Positions 7,980 through 15,099 of a stretch of DNA of 30,624 nt are shown one piece after another (positions within the stretch are counted from its first letter, which is position 1; each line of letters begins with the position of its first letter). A program made the translations under genes and the position numbers. Origin of the DNA: an uncultured Lachnospiraceae bacterium. Lineage in GTDB: Bacteria > Bacillota > Clostridia > Lachnospirales > Lachnospiraceae. Location: assembly GCA_948688495.1 (NCBI GenBank), contig CAPQSW010000038.1, positions 1 through 30,624 of the forward strand, written 5' to 3'. A model generated the notes under the pieces. It searched no databases and was not told the DNA's origin. It worked only from the letters and a program-made list of their open reading frames with translations.

Positions 7980-8927
7980 ATGGAATACATAAGGCAGAGT
8001 ATGACATTTGAAATAAAAGGGCCGACAGTGCTTTCCCTGGGGAAGTTTGATGGACTGCACCGGGGACATGAACTGCTGATAAAGTATATGGCTGAGAAAA
8101 AACAGAAGGAACAAGGCTTAAAAGCAGTTATCTTCACTTTTGATATCCCGCCCAGGGAAAGGGTGCAGGATATCCAGGCGCAGGTAATTACAACTGCTGT
8201 GGAAAAGGAAAAGCTGTTTGAACAGGCTGGCATTGACTATGTGATTGAATGTCCGTTTACCAGGCAGGTTATGTGCATGGAGCCGGAAGAATTTATCCAT
8301 AAAATTGTTACCTCCTGCCATGTGAAATATATGGTGGTGGGAACTGATTTTCGTTTTGGGCACAAAAGGCGCGGGGACTACCGGATGCTGAAACAGCTGG
8401 CGCCAAAATATGGGTATGATGTGAAAGTGGTAGATAAGATTCAGGAGGATGGCAGGGACATCAGCAGCACCTTTGTGCGGGAAGAAATCATGGCGGGAAA
8501 TATAAAAAAAGCGAATGATCTTCTGGGCTACGCCTTTTTTGTGGAGGGAACCGTGATTTTGGGCAGACAGATGGGAAAAAGGGTATTAGATGTTCCGACC
8601 ATTAACCTGTTGCCGCCGGAGGACAAGTTGTTGCCCCCGTTTGGAGTATATATTACGGAGACTGAATGGAAGGAAAGGCTCTGCCCGGGAATTACAAATT
8701 TAGGGCGAAAGCCGACGGTTGAGGGGGAGAACCCCATTGGCGTAGAGACACACTTGTTTGATGTGTCGGAGGACATGTACGGTGAGAATGTCCGCATCCG
8801 TTTTCTGGAATTTGTGCGTCCAGAACAGAGATTTCCGTCGCTTACGGAATTAAAGGAACAGATGCAGCGCGATATAGCATACGGCAAACGTTATTTTAAC
8901 ATGGGAAAAGGAGTTCAAGAGAACTAA
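7980..8927 (+). CDS. ribF: Bifunctional riboflavin kinase/FAD synthetase RibF
   Basis: RibF phosphorylates riboflavin to FMN and then adenylylates it to FAD. The 315-residue protein has the N-terminal nucleotidyltransferase module with LGKFDGLHRGHE (20-31), FTFDIPPRE, and GTDFRFGHKRRGD. The C-terminal kinase module has GTVILGRQMGKRVLDVPTIN (with the PTxN motif) and PFGVYITE. I chose ATG 7980, which begins directly before the first strand; the frame is open another 126 bases upstream inside truB. The ribosome binding site is weak (ATAGGA). No FMN riboswitch is seen, consistent with cotranscription with the translation operon. It is the last gene of that operon before a transporter. Confidence 0.94.
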   Translation: MEYIRQSMTFEIKGPTVLSLGKFDGLHRGHELLIKYMAEKKQKEQGLKAVIFTFDIPPRERVQDIQAQVITTAVEKEKLFEQAGIDYVIECPFTRQVMCMEPEEFIHKIVTSCHVKYMVVGTDFRFGHKRRGDYRMLKQLAPKYGYDVKVVDKIQEDGRDISSTFVREEIMAGNIKKANDLLGYAFFVEGTVILGRQMGKRVLDVPTINLLPPEDKLLPPFGVYITETEWKERLCPGITNLGRKPTVEGENPIGVETHLFDVSEDMYGENVRIRFLEFVRPEQRFPSLTELKEQMQRDIAYGKRYFNMGKGVQEN

Positions 8928-8939
8928 AGGGTGAATTGC

Positions 8940-10571
8940 ATGGAATTAATAGTAAATTTGTTAGGTGGTCTGGGATTATTTTTGTTCGGCATGAATTTTA
9001 TGAGCCAGGGTTTGCAGAAAGCTGCGGGGGCAAGACTGCGTTCTATTCTGGAAGCCATGACGAAGAACAAAATTGTAGCGGTATTGTTTGGCGCGCTTTT
9101 TACTGCAATTATACAGTCTTCCGGGGCTACTACAGTTATGGTGGTAAGCTTTGTAAATACAGGAATTATGACTTTGGCACAGTCTGTGGGGATTATTTTT
9201 GGTGCGAATATCGGTACGACCATCACCTCCCAGCTGGTGGCATTCAACCTGACAGGCATTGCGCCTTTTATCCTGTTTGTAGGCGCCGTATTCGTGATGT
9301 TTGGTAAAAAGCCTATGGTAAAGAAGGTAGGCGAAGTGCTTTTGGGATTTGGAGCATTGTTTATGGGAATCAGCCTGATGAAGGATGCCATGACAGACTT
9401 GAAAAATTACCAGGCAGTCATGAATGTATTGGGAAGTATGAAAAATCCCATTCTTGGAATTTTATTTGGAACAGCAATCACGGTTGTTGTCCAGAGTTCT
9501 TCCGTGACAGTCAGCATTCTGCTATTGATGGCAAGCCAGGGGCTGATTGATCTGCCAATTTGTTTCTATGTAATTCTCGGCTGTAATATTGGCTCCTGTA
9601 CGCCGGCAGTGCTGGCAAGCCTGGATGCGAAAAAGGATGCGAAACGGGCGGCCCTTATTCATGTGATGTTTAATGTACTTGGTATGGTGGTTATTGGTAT
9701 TTTACTGGCGTTTGGCATGAAATATTTTGAAAGCTTTATCTTACATATTTCCGGTTCTGATGTGGGACGGTGTGTGGCAAATGCAGATACGTTCTTTAAG
9801 ATTTTCCAGACAATTATGTTTTTGCCGCTGTCCGCGCAGTTTGTGGCAATGACACGCCGTATGATTCCGGGCGAGGATCAGGAGGAAAAAGAATATCAGC
9901 TTCTTTACATAGGAAAACAGAATATCTTTTCCCCGTCTACTGCAGTGGTGGAGACGACACAGGAGATCGAGCGTATGGGCAAAATGGCACGTGAGAATTT
10001 AAGCCTTGCTATGGAGGCATTTTTCGACGGTGACCAGAAGAAAATTAACCGTGTATACGAAGTGGAAAACCAGATAGATTTTTTAAGCAGTGAAATTACG
10101 GATTATCTGGTTAAGATTAATCAGCTGCAGCTCCCGGTTGTAGATGCAAAAAGGATTGGTGCATTGTTCCATGTGGTCAGTGATATAGAGCGGATTGGCG
10201 ACCATGCGGAGAACATTGCGGATGCAGCGATCAAGAGCCAGGAGGAGAATTTGAAATTTACCAAGAAGGGGGAAAAGGAAATTCGGGAAATGCACCAGAA
10301 GACGATGGTGATTTTGGAAAAAGCCATGGAGATGTTTACCACATTGGATAAGAAAAATGTACCGGATATTCTTGAACTGGAGAATGACATTGACGGCATG
10401 GAACGTGCACTCCAGCAGAATCATGTAAGGCGTATGGCGAAAGGCAAGTGCCTGCCGATGACCGGGATATTGTTCACCGATCTGGTGACAGGTCTGGAGC
10501 GTGTTGCCGACCATGCTACGAATATTGCATTTTCCATTCTGGAAGGGGGGCCGGGAGGCGTATTGCAATAA
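8940..10571 (+). CDS. Na+/phosphate symporter with C-terminal PhoU-like domain
   Basis: This 543-residue inner-membrane protein belongs to the Na/Pi-cotransporter II family (NptA/YjbB-like). Two inverted QSS repeats mark the transport core: IQSSGATTVMVVS near residues 58-70 and VQSSSVTVSILLL near 184-196. About eight to nine hydrophobic segments fill residues 1-310. From about 340 a helical PhoU-like domain contains two DIERIGDHAENIADAA / GLERVADHATNIAFSI metal-ligand motifs. The family couples phosphate movement to sodium, and bacterial homologues can also export phosphate. ATG 8940 is preceded by AAAGGG at eight bases, against a GTG at 8931 that overlaps that site. No pst genes are nearby, so the substrate is a family assignment. 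Confidence 0.88.
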   Translation: MELIVNLLGGLGLFLFGMNFMSQGLQKAAGARLRSILEAMTKNKIVAVLFGALFTAIIQSSGATTVMVVSFVNTGIMTLAQSVGIIFGANIGTTITSQLVAFNLTGIAPFILFVGAVFVMFGKKPMVKKVGEVLLGFGALFMGISLMKDAMTDLKNYQAVMNVLGSMKNPILGILFGTAITVVVQSSSVTVSILLLMASQGLIDLPICFYVILGCNIGSCTPAVLASLDAKKDAKRAALIHVMFNVLGMVVIGILLAFGMKYFESFILHISGSDVGRCVANADTFFKIFQTIMFLPLSAQFVAMTRRMIPGEDQEEKEYQLLYIGKQNIFSPSTAVVETTQEIERMGKMARENLSLAMEAFFDGDQKKINRVYEVENQIDFLSSEITDYLVKINQLQLPVVDAKRIGALFHVVSDIERIGDHAENIADAAIKSQEENLKFTKKGEKEIREMHQKTMVILEKAMEMFTTLDKKNVPDILELENDIDGMERALQQNHVRRMAKGKCLPMTGILFTDLVTGLERVADHATNIAFSILEGGPGGVLQ

Positions 10572-10590
10572 TTCAGAATATGAAGTAAAC

Positions 10591-10596
10591 TATAAT
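10591..10596 (+). promoter_or_regulatory. Possible -10 element before the galactanase gene
   Basis: A perfect TATAAT lies 42 bases before the galactanase ATG. The best upstream match, TTGCAA (10563-10568), is 22 bases away, too far for a standard promoter. It may be an activator-dependent promoter or chance. Confidence 0.35.
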
Positions 10597-10637
10597 AGAA
10601 ACATGTTACTGCGATATAGTCGAAAAGGAGGAGGCAA

Positions 10638-13418
10638 ATGGGAAATAAGATTATGCGGCGGGGGCTTGCAATTGCACTGTCTATGGCAATGCTGCTGACA
10701 GGAGTGCAGAATCCAGGGATGTCCGTTCATGCGGCGGAGAAAGAGGTAACTGTCTTTGAAGATACGATGGACAGTAAGGATGGATGGAACACTGAATGGA
10801 GTGTAAGTAACAGCGAGAATGTAACAGATAAAATTAACAATATCGGTGGAACTGTGAATGCAACAAAGGGATGGAATATATGGTCCCAATCGGCCCAGAC
10901 CGTAACCTTCAGTAAAACGGTTGATAATTTGGAAGCAGGTAATTATAAGGCTTCTGTTGAAATTGTGGGAGGCGCTGTAAGCTCTGGTAAAATCAGCATT
11001 TATGAGGGAACAGCAGAAAAAGTGACGAAGAATATGGAGTCCTTTGGCTCTTGGCCCAGCGGCGGGAGTGATACGTGGGCAGCTACGGTTACAGACGCTG
11101 CAGCAGTTGCCGGAACATCCGTTACCATCAAAATCGTGATGGACCTGGCTGACGGCGGATGGTTCTGGATGGATAATGTAATATTAAAAAAGATCACACA
11201 GGGAGAGGATGGTTCTGACGAAGCCCAAAAGGAGGCAAAGAGAACAGAACTGAAGCAATTAATGGACGGCTTGGAGGCTTTGAATCTGGCAGATTATAAA
11301 CGGGCAGGCCGTGCAGTTTTAAAGATACAGCTTGCAAATGCCAAGGAAGTGTATGCAGATAATGCCAAGACGCTTGCTGAGCTTGAGGAGGCTGTGACAT
11401 CTTTAAAGAACGCGAAGGATGCGCTGATAGATGTGAATGCGGTAGATGCAGTAATTAATGTAGAAAAGGTAGAAGGCATCGACAGTGATTTTATCCGCGG
11501 TGTGGATATTTCTACGTATGCAAGCCTGATGGACAGCGGTGTCGAGTTCAAAGACTGGGAGGGGAATCCAATTTCTACAGGTACGCCGTTTTTTGAGTTC
11601 TTAAAAGAGGCCGGGATCAATTATGTCCGCCTTCGTATCTGGAATGATCCCTATGATGCAGCGAGGCATGGCTATGGAGCCGGAAACTGTGATGTGGAAA
11701 AGGCGGCTAAGATCGGAAAATGGGCAACGGATGCGGGCATGAAGGTGTTGCTTGATTTCCATTACTCTGATTTTTGGGCTGACCCGGGCAGACAGGTAGT
11801 GCCGAAAGCATGGGTAGGTCTTGCAATTGACGCGAAAGCAGACGCGTTGGAAGAATACACGAAAGAGAGCCTTAATACAATTCTTGACGCCGGTGTGGAT
11901 GTCGGAATGGTACAGGTTGGCAACGAGACGAATGGGAAGTTGTGCGGTGAAAATAACTGGCCGAATATGATTAAGTTATTTGCAGCTGGAAGCAAGGCAA
12001 TCCGCAGTGTGTCAACAGAAAGAAATAAAGACATTTTAATCGCGGTTCATTTTGCGAATCCGGAAAAGGTAAGTAATATGAAAGGATTTGCGAAACAGCT
12101 GAGCGATGGCAATATAGATTACGATGTATTTGGATCTTCCTATTACCCGTTCTGGCATGGAACGCTTGCAAATCTGACAAGTGTATTGAGCGATATATCG
12201 AAGACCTATAATAAGAAAGTCATCGTGGCAGAGACTTCCTGGGCATATACGCTGGAAGATGGAGACGGACAGAAGAATGTTATTCGCAGTGGTGTGGACG
12301 TATCTGCATATGATATTTCCGTACAGGGACAGGCAGAGGAAGTCCGTAATGTCATCGAGGCAGTAAAAGATGTCGGAGATGCGGGGCTTGGGGTTTTCTA
12401 CTGGGAGCCTGCATGGATTCCGGTAAATGTCTATGATGCACAGGCGGAAAACGCAGCGGAAGTCCTGGCCGCCAACAAACAGGCATGGGAGAACTTTGGC
12501 TCCGGCTGGGCCTCCAGCTACAGTATTTCTTATGACCCGAATGTTGATGAGACTAATTATGGAGGTTCCGAGTGGGACAACCAGGCGTTGTTCGATTTTG
12601 AAGGGTATCCGCTTCCCTCTCTGAATGTGTTCAGTTACGTGGAGACAGGCGCGGCAGTTCCCCCATACTTAGAGAGCTATAAGATTACCTATCAGTTGAA
12701 TGGCGGGACAAACCATGCGTCAAATCCAGCGAAATATACACTGGCTGACGAAGTTGTTTTCAAGGCGCCTTCACGGACAGGTTATACCTTTGAGGGCTGG
12801 TATGCAGACAGTTCATTTACGAAACCCTTGAAAGAGATTCCAGAGGCGACAACCGGTGACCTGACCTTATATGCAAAGTGGAAGGTAAGTTCTCCGACGA
12901 TTTGCCAAACCTCTTATAAAATTATTTACAAGCTGAACGGAGGAACAAACAATAAGAATAATCCGGTTGGCTACACGACTAAGAAGGTGACATTAAAGAA
13001 TCCTGTGAGAAAGAATTACACGTTCGGCGGATGGTATCTGGACAGCAAGTTCAAGAATAAAGTAACCAGTATTTCTCCGACCAGTAAGAAAGAAATTACT
13101 GTTTACGCGAAATGGAATAAGGTAAGCGTTAAGAAAGCGTCTGTCAAGAAAGCGGTAAACAACTCTACAAAGAAAATAAAGGTGACGATAAAGAAAGTGG
13201 CCGGAGCAAAGGGATACCGTCTCCAATACAGTACGGACAAGAAGTTTAAGAAAAATGTAAAAACCGTAAAGCCCACAACGAAAACGTCATTGACACTGAG
13301 TAAACTCAAGAAGGGAAAGACCTATTATGTAAGGGTGTGTGCGTACAGGCTGGATTCCGGGAATAATAAAATATTTGGCAAATATGGTTCTTACAAAAAA
13401 GTGAAGGTTAAAAAATAA
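10638..13418 (+). CDS. Secreted GH53 endo-beta-1,4-galactanase with repeats
   Basis: The 926-residue protein is predicted to cut beta-1,4-galactan side chains of pectin (arabinogalactan type I) outside the cell. A signal peptide covers 1 to about 33, ending in SVHAA. A jelly-roll carbohydrate-binding region resembling CBM61 spans about 35-185, followed by a short helical linker (about 195-270). The GH53 domain (about 280-655) shows GINYVRLRIWNDP, LLDFHYSDFWADPGRQ, the acid/base Glu430 in VGNETNG and the nucleophile Glu532 in VAETSWAYT. Two Listeria-Bacteroides (InlB B-type) repeats follow (about 675-830), each ending YAKW, then a lysine-rich Fn3-like domain to the end. There is no LPXTG anchor, so it is either released or held by the basic tail. 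The ribosome binding site AAGGAGGAGG is strong. No sugar transporter or regulator adjoins. Confidence 0.9.
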   Translation: MGNKIMRRGLAIALSMAMLLTGVQNPGMSVHAAEKEVTVFEDTMDSKDGWNTEWSVSNSENVTDKINNIGGTVNATKGWNIWSQSAQTVTFSKTVDNLEAGNYKASVEIVGGAVSSGKISIYEGTAEKVTKNMESFGSWPSGGSDTWAATVTDAAAVAGTSVTIKIVMDLADGGWFWMDNVILKKITQGEDGSDEAQKEAKRTELKQLMDGLEALNLADYKRAGRAVLKIQLANAKEVYADNAKTLAELEEAVTSLKNAKDALIDVNAVDAVINVEKVEGIDSDFIRGVDISTYASLMDSGVEFKDWEGNPISTGTPFFEFLKEAGINYVRLRIWNDPYDAARHGYGAGNCDVEKAAKIGKWATDAGMKVLLDFHYSDFWADPGRQVVPKAWVGLAIDAKADALEEYTKESLNTILDAGVDVGMVQVGNETNGKLCGENNWPNMIKLFAAGSKAIRSVSTERNKDILIAVHFANPEKVSNMKGFAKQLSDGNIDYDVFGSSYYPFWHGTLANLTSVLSDISKTYNKKVIVAETSWAYTLEDGDGQKNVIRSGVDVSAYDISVQGQAEEVRNVIEAVKDVGDAGLGVFYWEPAWIPVNVYDAQAENAAEVLAANKQAWENFGSGWASSYSISYDPNVDETNYGGSEWDNQALFDFEGYPLPSLNVFSYVETGAAVPPYLESYKITYQLNGGTNHASNPAKYTLADEVVFKAPSRTGYTFEGWYADSSFTKPLKEIPEATTGDLTLYAKWKVSSPTICQTSYKIIYKLNGGTNNKNNPVGYTTKKVTLKNPVRKNYTFGGWYLDSKFKNKVTSISPTSKKEITVYAKWNKVSVKKASVKKAVNNSTKKIKVTIKKVAGAKGYRLQYSTDKKFKKNVKTVKPTTKTSLTLSKLKKGKTYYVRVCAYRLDSGNNKIFGKYGSYKKVKVKK

Positions 13419-13433
13419 GAATATGTACGATTG

Positions 13434-13458
13434 TTACAAATATTACACAAATATTACG
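13434..13458 (+). promoter_or_regulatory. TTAC direct repeats upstream of the NlpC promoter
   Basis: Three TTAC cores start at 13434, 13443 and 13454, just before the -35 at 13466. The last two, read on the minus strand, give CGTAAT-N5-TGTAAT, one mismatch from the WalR (YycF) box TGTWAH-N5-TGTWAH. WalR controls wall hydrolase genes in Firmicutes. The match is suggestive only. Confidence 0.35.
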
Positions 13459-13465
13459 AAGTCTA

Positions 13466-13494
13466 TTGACAACGTAATAACTCCTTGATATAAT
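13466..13494 (+). promoter_or_regulatory. Strong consensus promoter of the NlpC/P60 gene
   Basis: TTGACA (13466-13471), a 17-base spacer and TATAAT (13489-13494) match the sigma-A consensus perfectly. Transcription should start near 13501, about 32 bases before the ATG. The wall hydrolase is therefore expressed independently of the galactanase gene. Confidence 0.85.
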
Positions 13495-13532
13495 GGCAAA
13501 AAATAAAACAGTCATTTCCGGGAGGTTAACAA

Positions 13533-14564
13533 ATGAGAATACAATGGACCAAAATAGTTCTAGGATGTCTGGCGGGGGCGGCAGTGTTTGGCATGGGTCA
13601 GATGACAACGGAAGCGGCAACCCATAGCGCTGGTGTTTCCGATTTATTGAATGAATGTCTTGTAAGTGATGCGGATACCATGAAATCTGAGATTGGAGTG
13701 TCTACGGCTGCAGGACAGGAGACAATCTGCGGTTATACGAATCTTGGAATTGCCCAGGTGGAGAATCATTTGAATATCCGCGAAGGCGCCGGAGAGGATA
13801 CAGAGTTGGTTGGAGCGCTTCCGGTGGATGCGGGCTGTGAGATTCTATCACAGGAGGGCGATTGGTATAAGATTGAGTCCGGCAAGGTGACCGGTTATGT
13901 AAAAAGTGAATTTCTGCTTACTGGGGATGCAGCAGCGGCCAGGGCAGCGGAAGTAAAGTCCATTATGGCAACTTCCATGACACAGACATTGAATGCAAGG
14001 GTGGAGCCGAATACAGACTGCAGTATCTGGACGATGATAGCAGAGGGAGAATCCCTGCACGTTGTTGAAGATTTAGGTGAATGGCTCAAGGTAGATGTAG
14101 ACGGCGACGAATGTTATATAGCAAGTGAGTTTGTGGAAGTGTCTGAGCAGCTTCCCAAAGCAATGACGATGACAGAGCTGCGGTATGGCGAGGGTATCTC
14201 GGATGTCCGTGTCGATATGGTACAGTATGCATGCCAGTTTGTCGGCAACCGTTATGTCTGGGGTGGGACAAGCCTTACAAATGGTGTGGACTGTTCTGGT
14301 TTTACTATGCGGATTTATGAGAAGTATGGGATTTATCTTCCACACTCCTCCAGCGCCCAGGCAGGTTATGGAACGCGGGTCGATGCTTCCAGTGCAAAGC
14401 CTGGAGACCTTTTCTTCTACGGAAGCGGAGGCGGCATCAACCATGTGGCTATGTATATTGGTAACGGGCAGGTAGTCCATGCAAGTTCTGCAAGGACGGG
14501 AATTAAGATTTCCAATGCGTTTTACCGTACGCCAATCTGTGTAACTAGATTGATTAGTGATTAA
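13533..14564 (+). CDS. Secreted SH3-SH3-NlpC/P60 peptidoglycan hydrolase
   Basis: The 343-residue exported enzyme probably cuts peptide stems of peptidoglycan (gamma-D-glutamyl-diamino acid endopeptidase type). A signal peptide covers 1 to about 29 (KIVLGCLAGAAVFGMG core). Two bacterial SH3 domains follow (about 70-130 and 145-205; ENHLNIREGAGEDTELVGAL and QTLNARVEPNTDCSIWTMI), which should bind the wall. The C-terminal NlpC/P60 domain (about 225-343) has the catalytic Cys254 in VDCSGF, His304 in INHVAMYIG and His316 in VVHASS, so it looks active. GGGAGG precedes the ATG. It lies between the galactanase and rpsO without functional link to either. The exact bond cut is not deducible. Confidence 0.92.
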   Translation: MRIQWTKIVLGCLAGAAVFGMGQMTTEAATHSAGVSDLLNECLVSDADTMKSEIGVSTAAGQETICGYTNLGIAQVENHLNIREGAGEDTELVGALPVDAGCEILSQEGDWYKIESGKVTGYVKSEFLLTGDAAAARAAEVKSIMATSMTQTLNARVEPNTDCSIWTMIAEGESLHVVEDLGEWLKVDVDGDECYIASEFVEVSEQLPKAMTMTELRYGEGISDVRVDMVQYACQFVGNRYVWGGTSLTNGVDCSGFTMRIYEKYGIYLPHSSSAQAGYGTRVDASSAKPGDLFFYGSGGGINHVAMYIGNGQVVHASSARTGIKISNAFYRTPICVTRLISD

Positions 14565-14568
14565 TTGC

Positions 14569-14597
14569 TTTACAAGTAAAAATCCATATGATATAAT
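14569..14597 (+). promoter_or_regulatory. rpsO promoter
   Basis: TTTACA (14569-14574) and TATAAT (14592-14597) are 17 bases apart, directly after the NlpC stop codon. Transcription should begin near 14604, giving a leader of about 170 bases before rpsO, long enough for regulation. Confidence 0.75.
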
Positions 14598-14599
14598 GA

Positions 14600-14633
14600 C
14601 TTCTGGCGAGTGTTTTGTGACACTCGCCAGAAG
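14600..14633 (+). promoter_or_regulatory. 13-base-pair perfect hairpin after the NlpC gene
   Basis: CTTCTGGCGAGTG (14600-14612) and CACTCGCCAGAAG (14621-14633) form a perfect stem with an 8-base loop. No T tract follows, so it is not a standard terminator. It may terminate or stabilise NlpC mRNA, or cap the 5' end of the rpsO transcript, whose start falls within the left arm. Confidence 0.6.
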
Positions 14634-14643
14634 CATGAAACAA

Positions 14644-14747
14644 GCCCATATTCAGTAACCGGATTCTCCGACCATTACTTAATATTTTAAAGACACAGAA
14701 GTATGTCTGTAAAAGCCTCGGTTTTGAATAGGAACAGCAGGTTGGGC
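14644..14747 (+). promoter_or_regulatory. Structured rpsO leader, candidate S15-binding element
   Basis: Nested complementarities suggest a fold. GCCCA (14644-14648) pairs with TGGGC (14743-14747). ATTCA (14650-14654) pairs with TGAAT (14725-14729), and AACCG (14657-14661) with CGGTT (14719-14723). AGACA (14691-14695) pairs with TGTCT (14704-14708). A competing CGGA-TTC-TCCG hairpin (14660-14670) would disrupt the second helix. Ribosomal protein S15 represses its own gene through varied leader structures in several bacterial phyla. The fold here is by eye and untested. Confidence 0.45.
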
Positions 14748-14776
14748 GATACTAATATTTTAAGGAGGTTATCACA

Positions 14777-15043
14777 ATGATAGCAAAGGAAAAGAAGCAG
14801 CAGATTATTGCAGAATATGCAAGGACACCGGGAGACACAGGTTCACCAGAAGTACAGATTGCCGTACTGACAGCAAGAATCCAGGAATTGACTGAGCATT
14901 TAAAAGAGCATCCCAAGGATCATCACTCCAGACGAGGCCTTTTGAAAATGGTAGGTCAGAGACGAGGTCTTCTGGCTTATTTAAAGAAGACAGATATTGA
15001 GAGATATCGTACATTAATTGAACGTTTAGGAATCAGAAAATAA
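14777..15043 (+). CDS. rpsO: 30S ribosomal protein S15
   Basis: S15 is a primary 16S rRNA-binding protein of the 30S platform and contacts 23S rRNA in an intersubunit bridge. The 88-residue product has the normal length and signatures: EYARTPGDTGSPEVQIAVLT, HLKEHPKDHHSRRGLLKMV and a C-terminal YLKKTDIERYRTLIERLGIR. The ribosome binding site TAAGGAGG is near perfect. The gene has its own promoter and long leader and precedes pnp by 56 bases, the near-universal rpsO-pnp pairing. Confidence 0.98.
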   Translation: MIAKEKKQQIIAEYARTPGDTGSPEVQIAVLTARIQELTEHLKEHPKDHHSRRGLLKMVGQRRGLLAYLKKTDIERYRTLIERLGIRK

Positions 15044-15057
15044 TTTTGTGCTGGAGG

Positions 15058-15080
15058 TAGAGCGGTTTTCCGCTCTATTT
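15058..15080 (+). terminator. Small hairpin between rpsO and pnp, partial terminator or processing site
   Basis: TAGAGCGG (15058-15065) and CCGCTCTA (15070-15077) form an 8-base-pair stem with a TTTT loop, followed by TTTC. The T tract is short, so read-through into pnp is expected. In Escherichia coli the rpsO-pnp spacer carries an RNase III site used in PNPase autoregulation; a similar role here is inference. Confidence 0.5.
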
Positions 15081-15099
15081 TCACAGAAGGAGAAAGCTT

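Noticed and set aside
14600..14633. Ordinary intrinsic terminator of the NlpC/P60 gene
   Set aside because: The stem is strong but no T tract follows on the plus strand, so only a general hairpin role is claimed.
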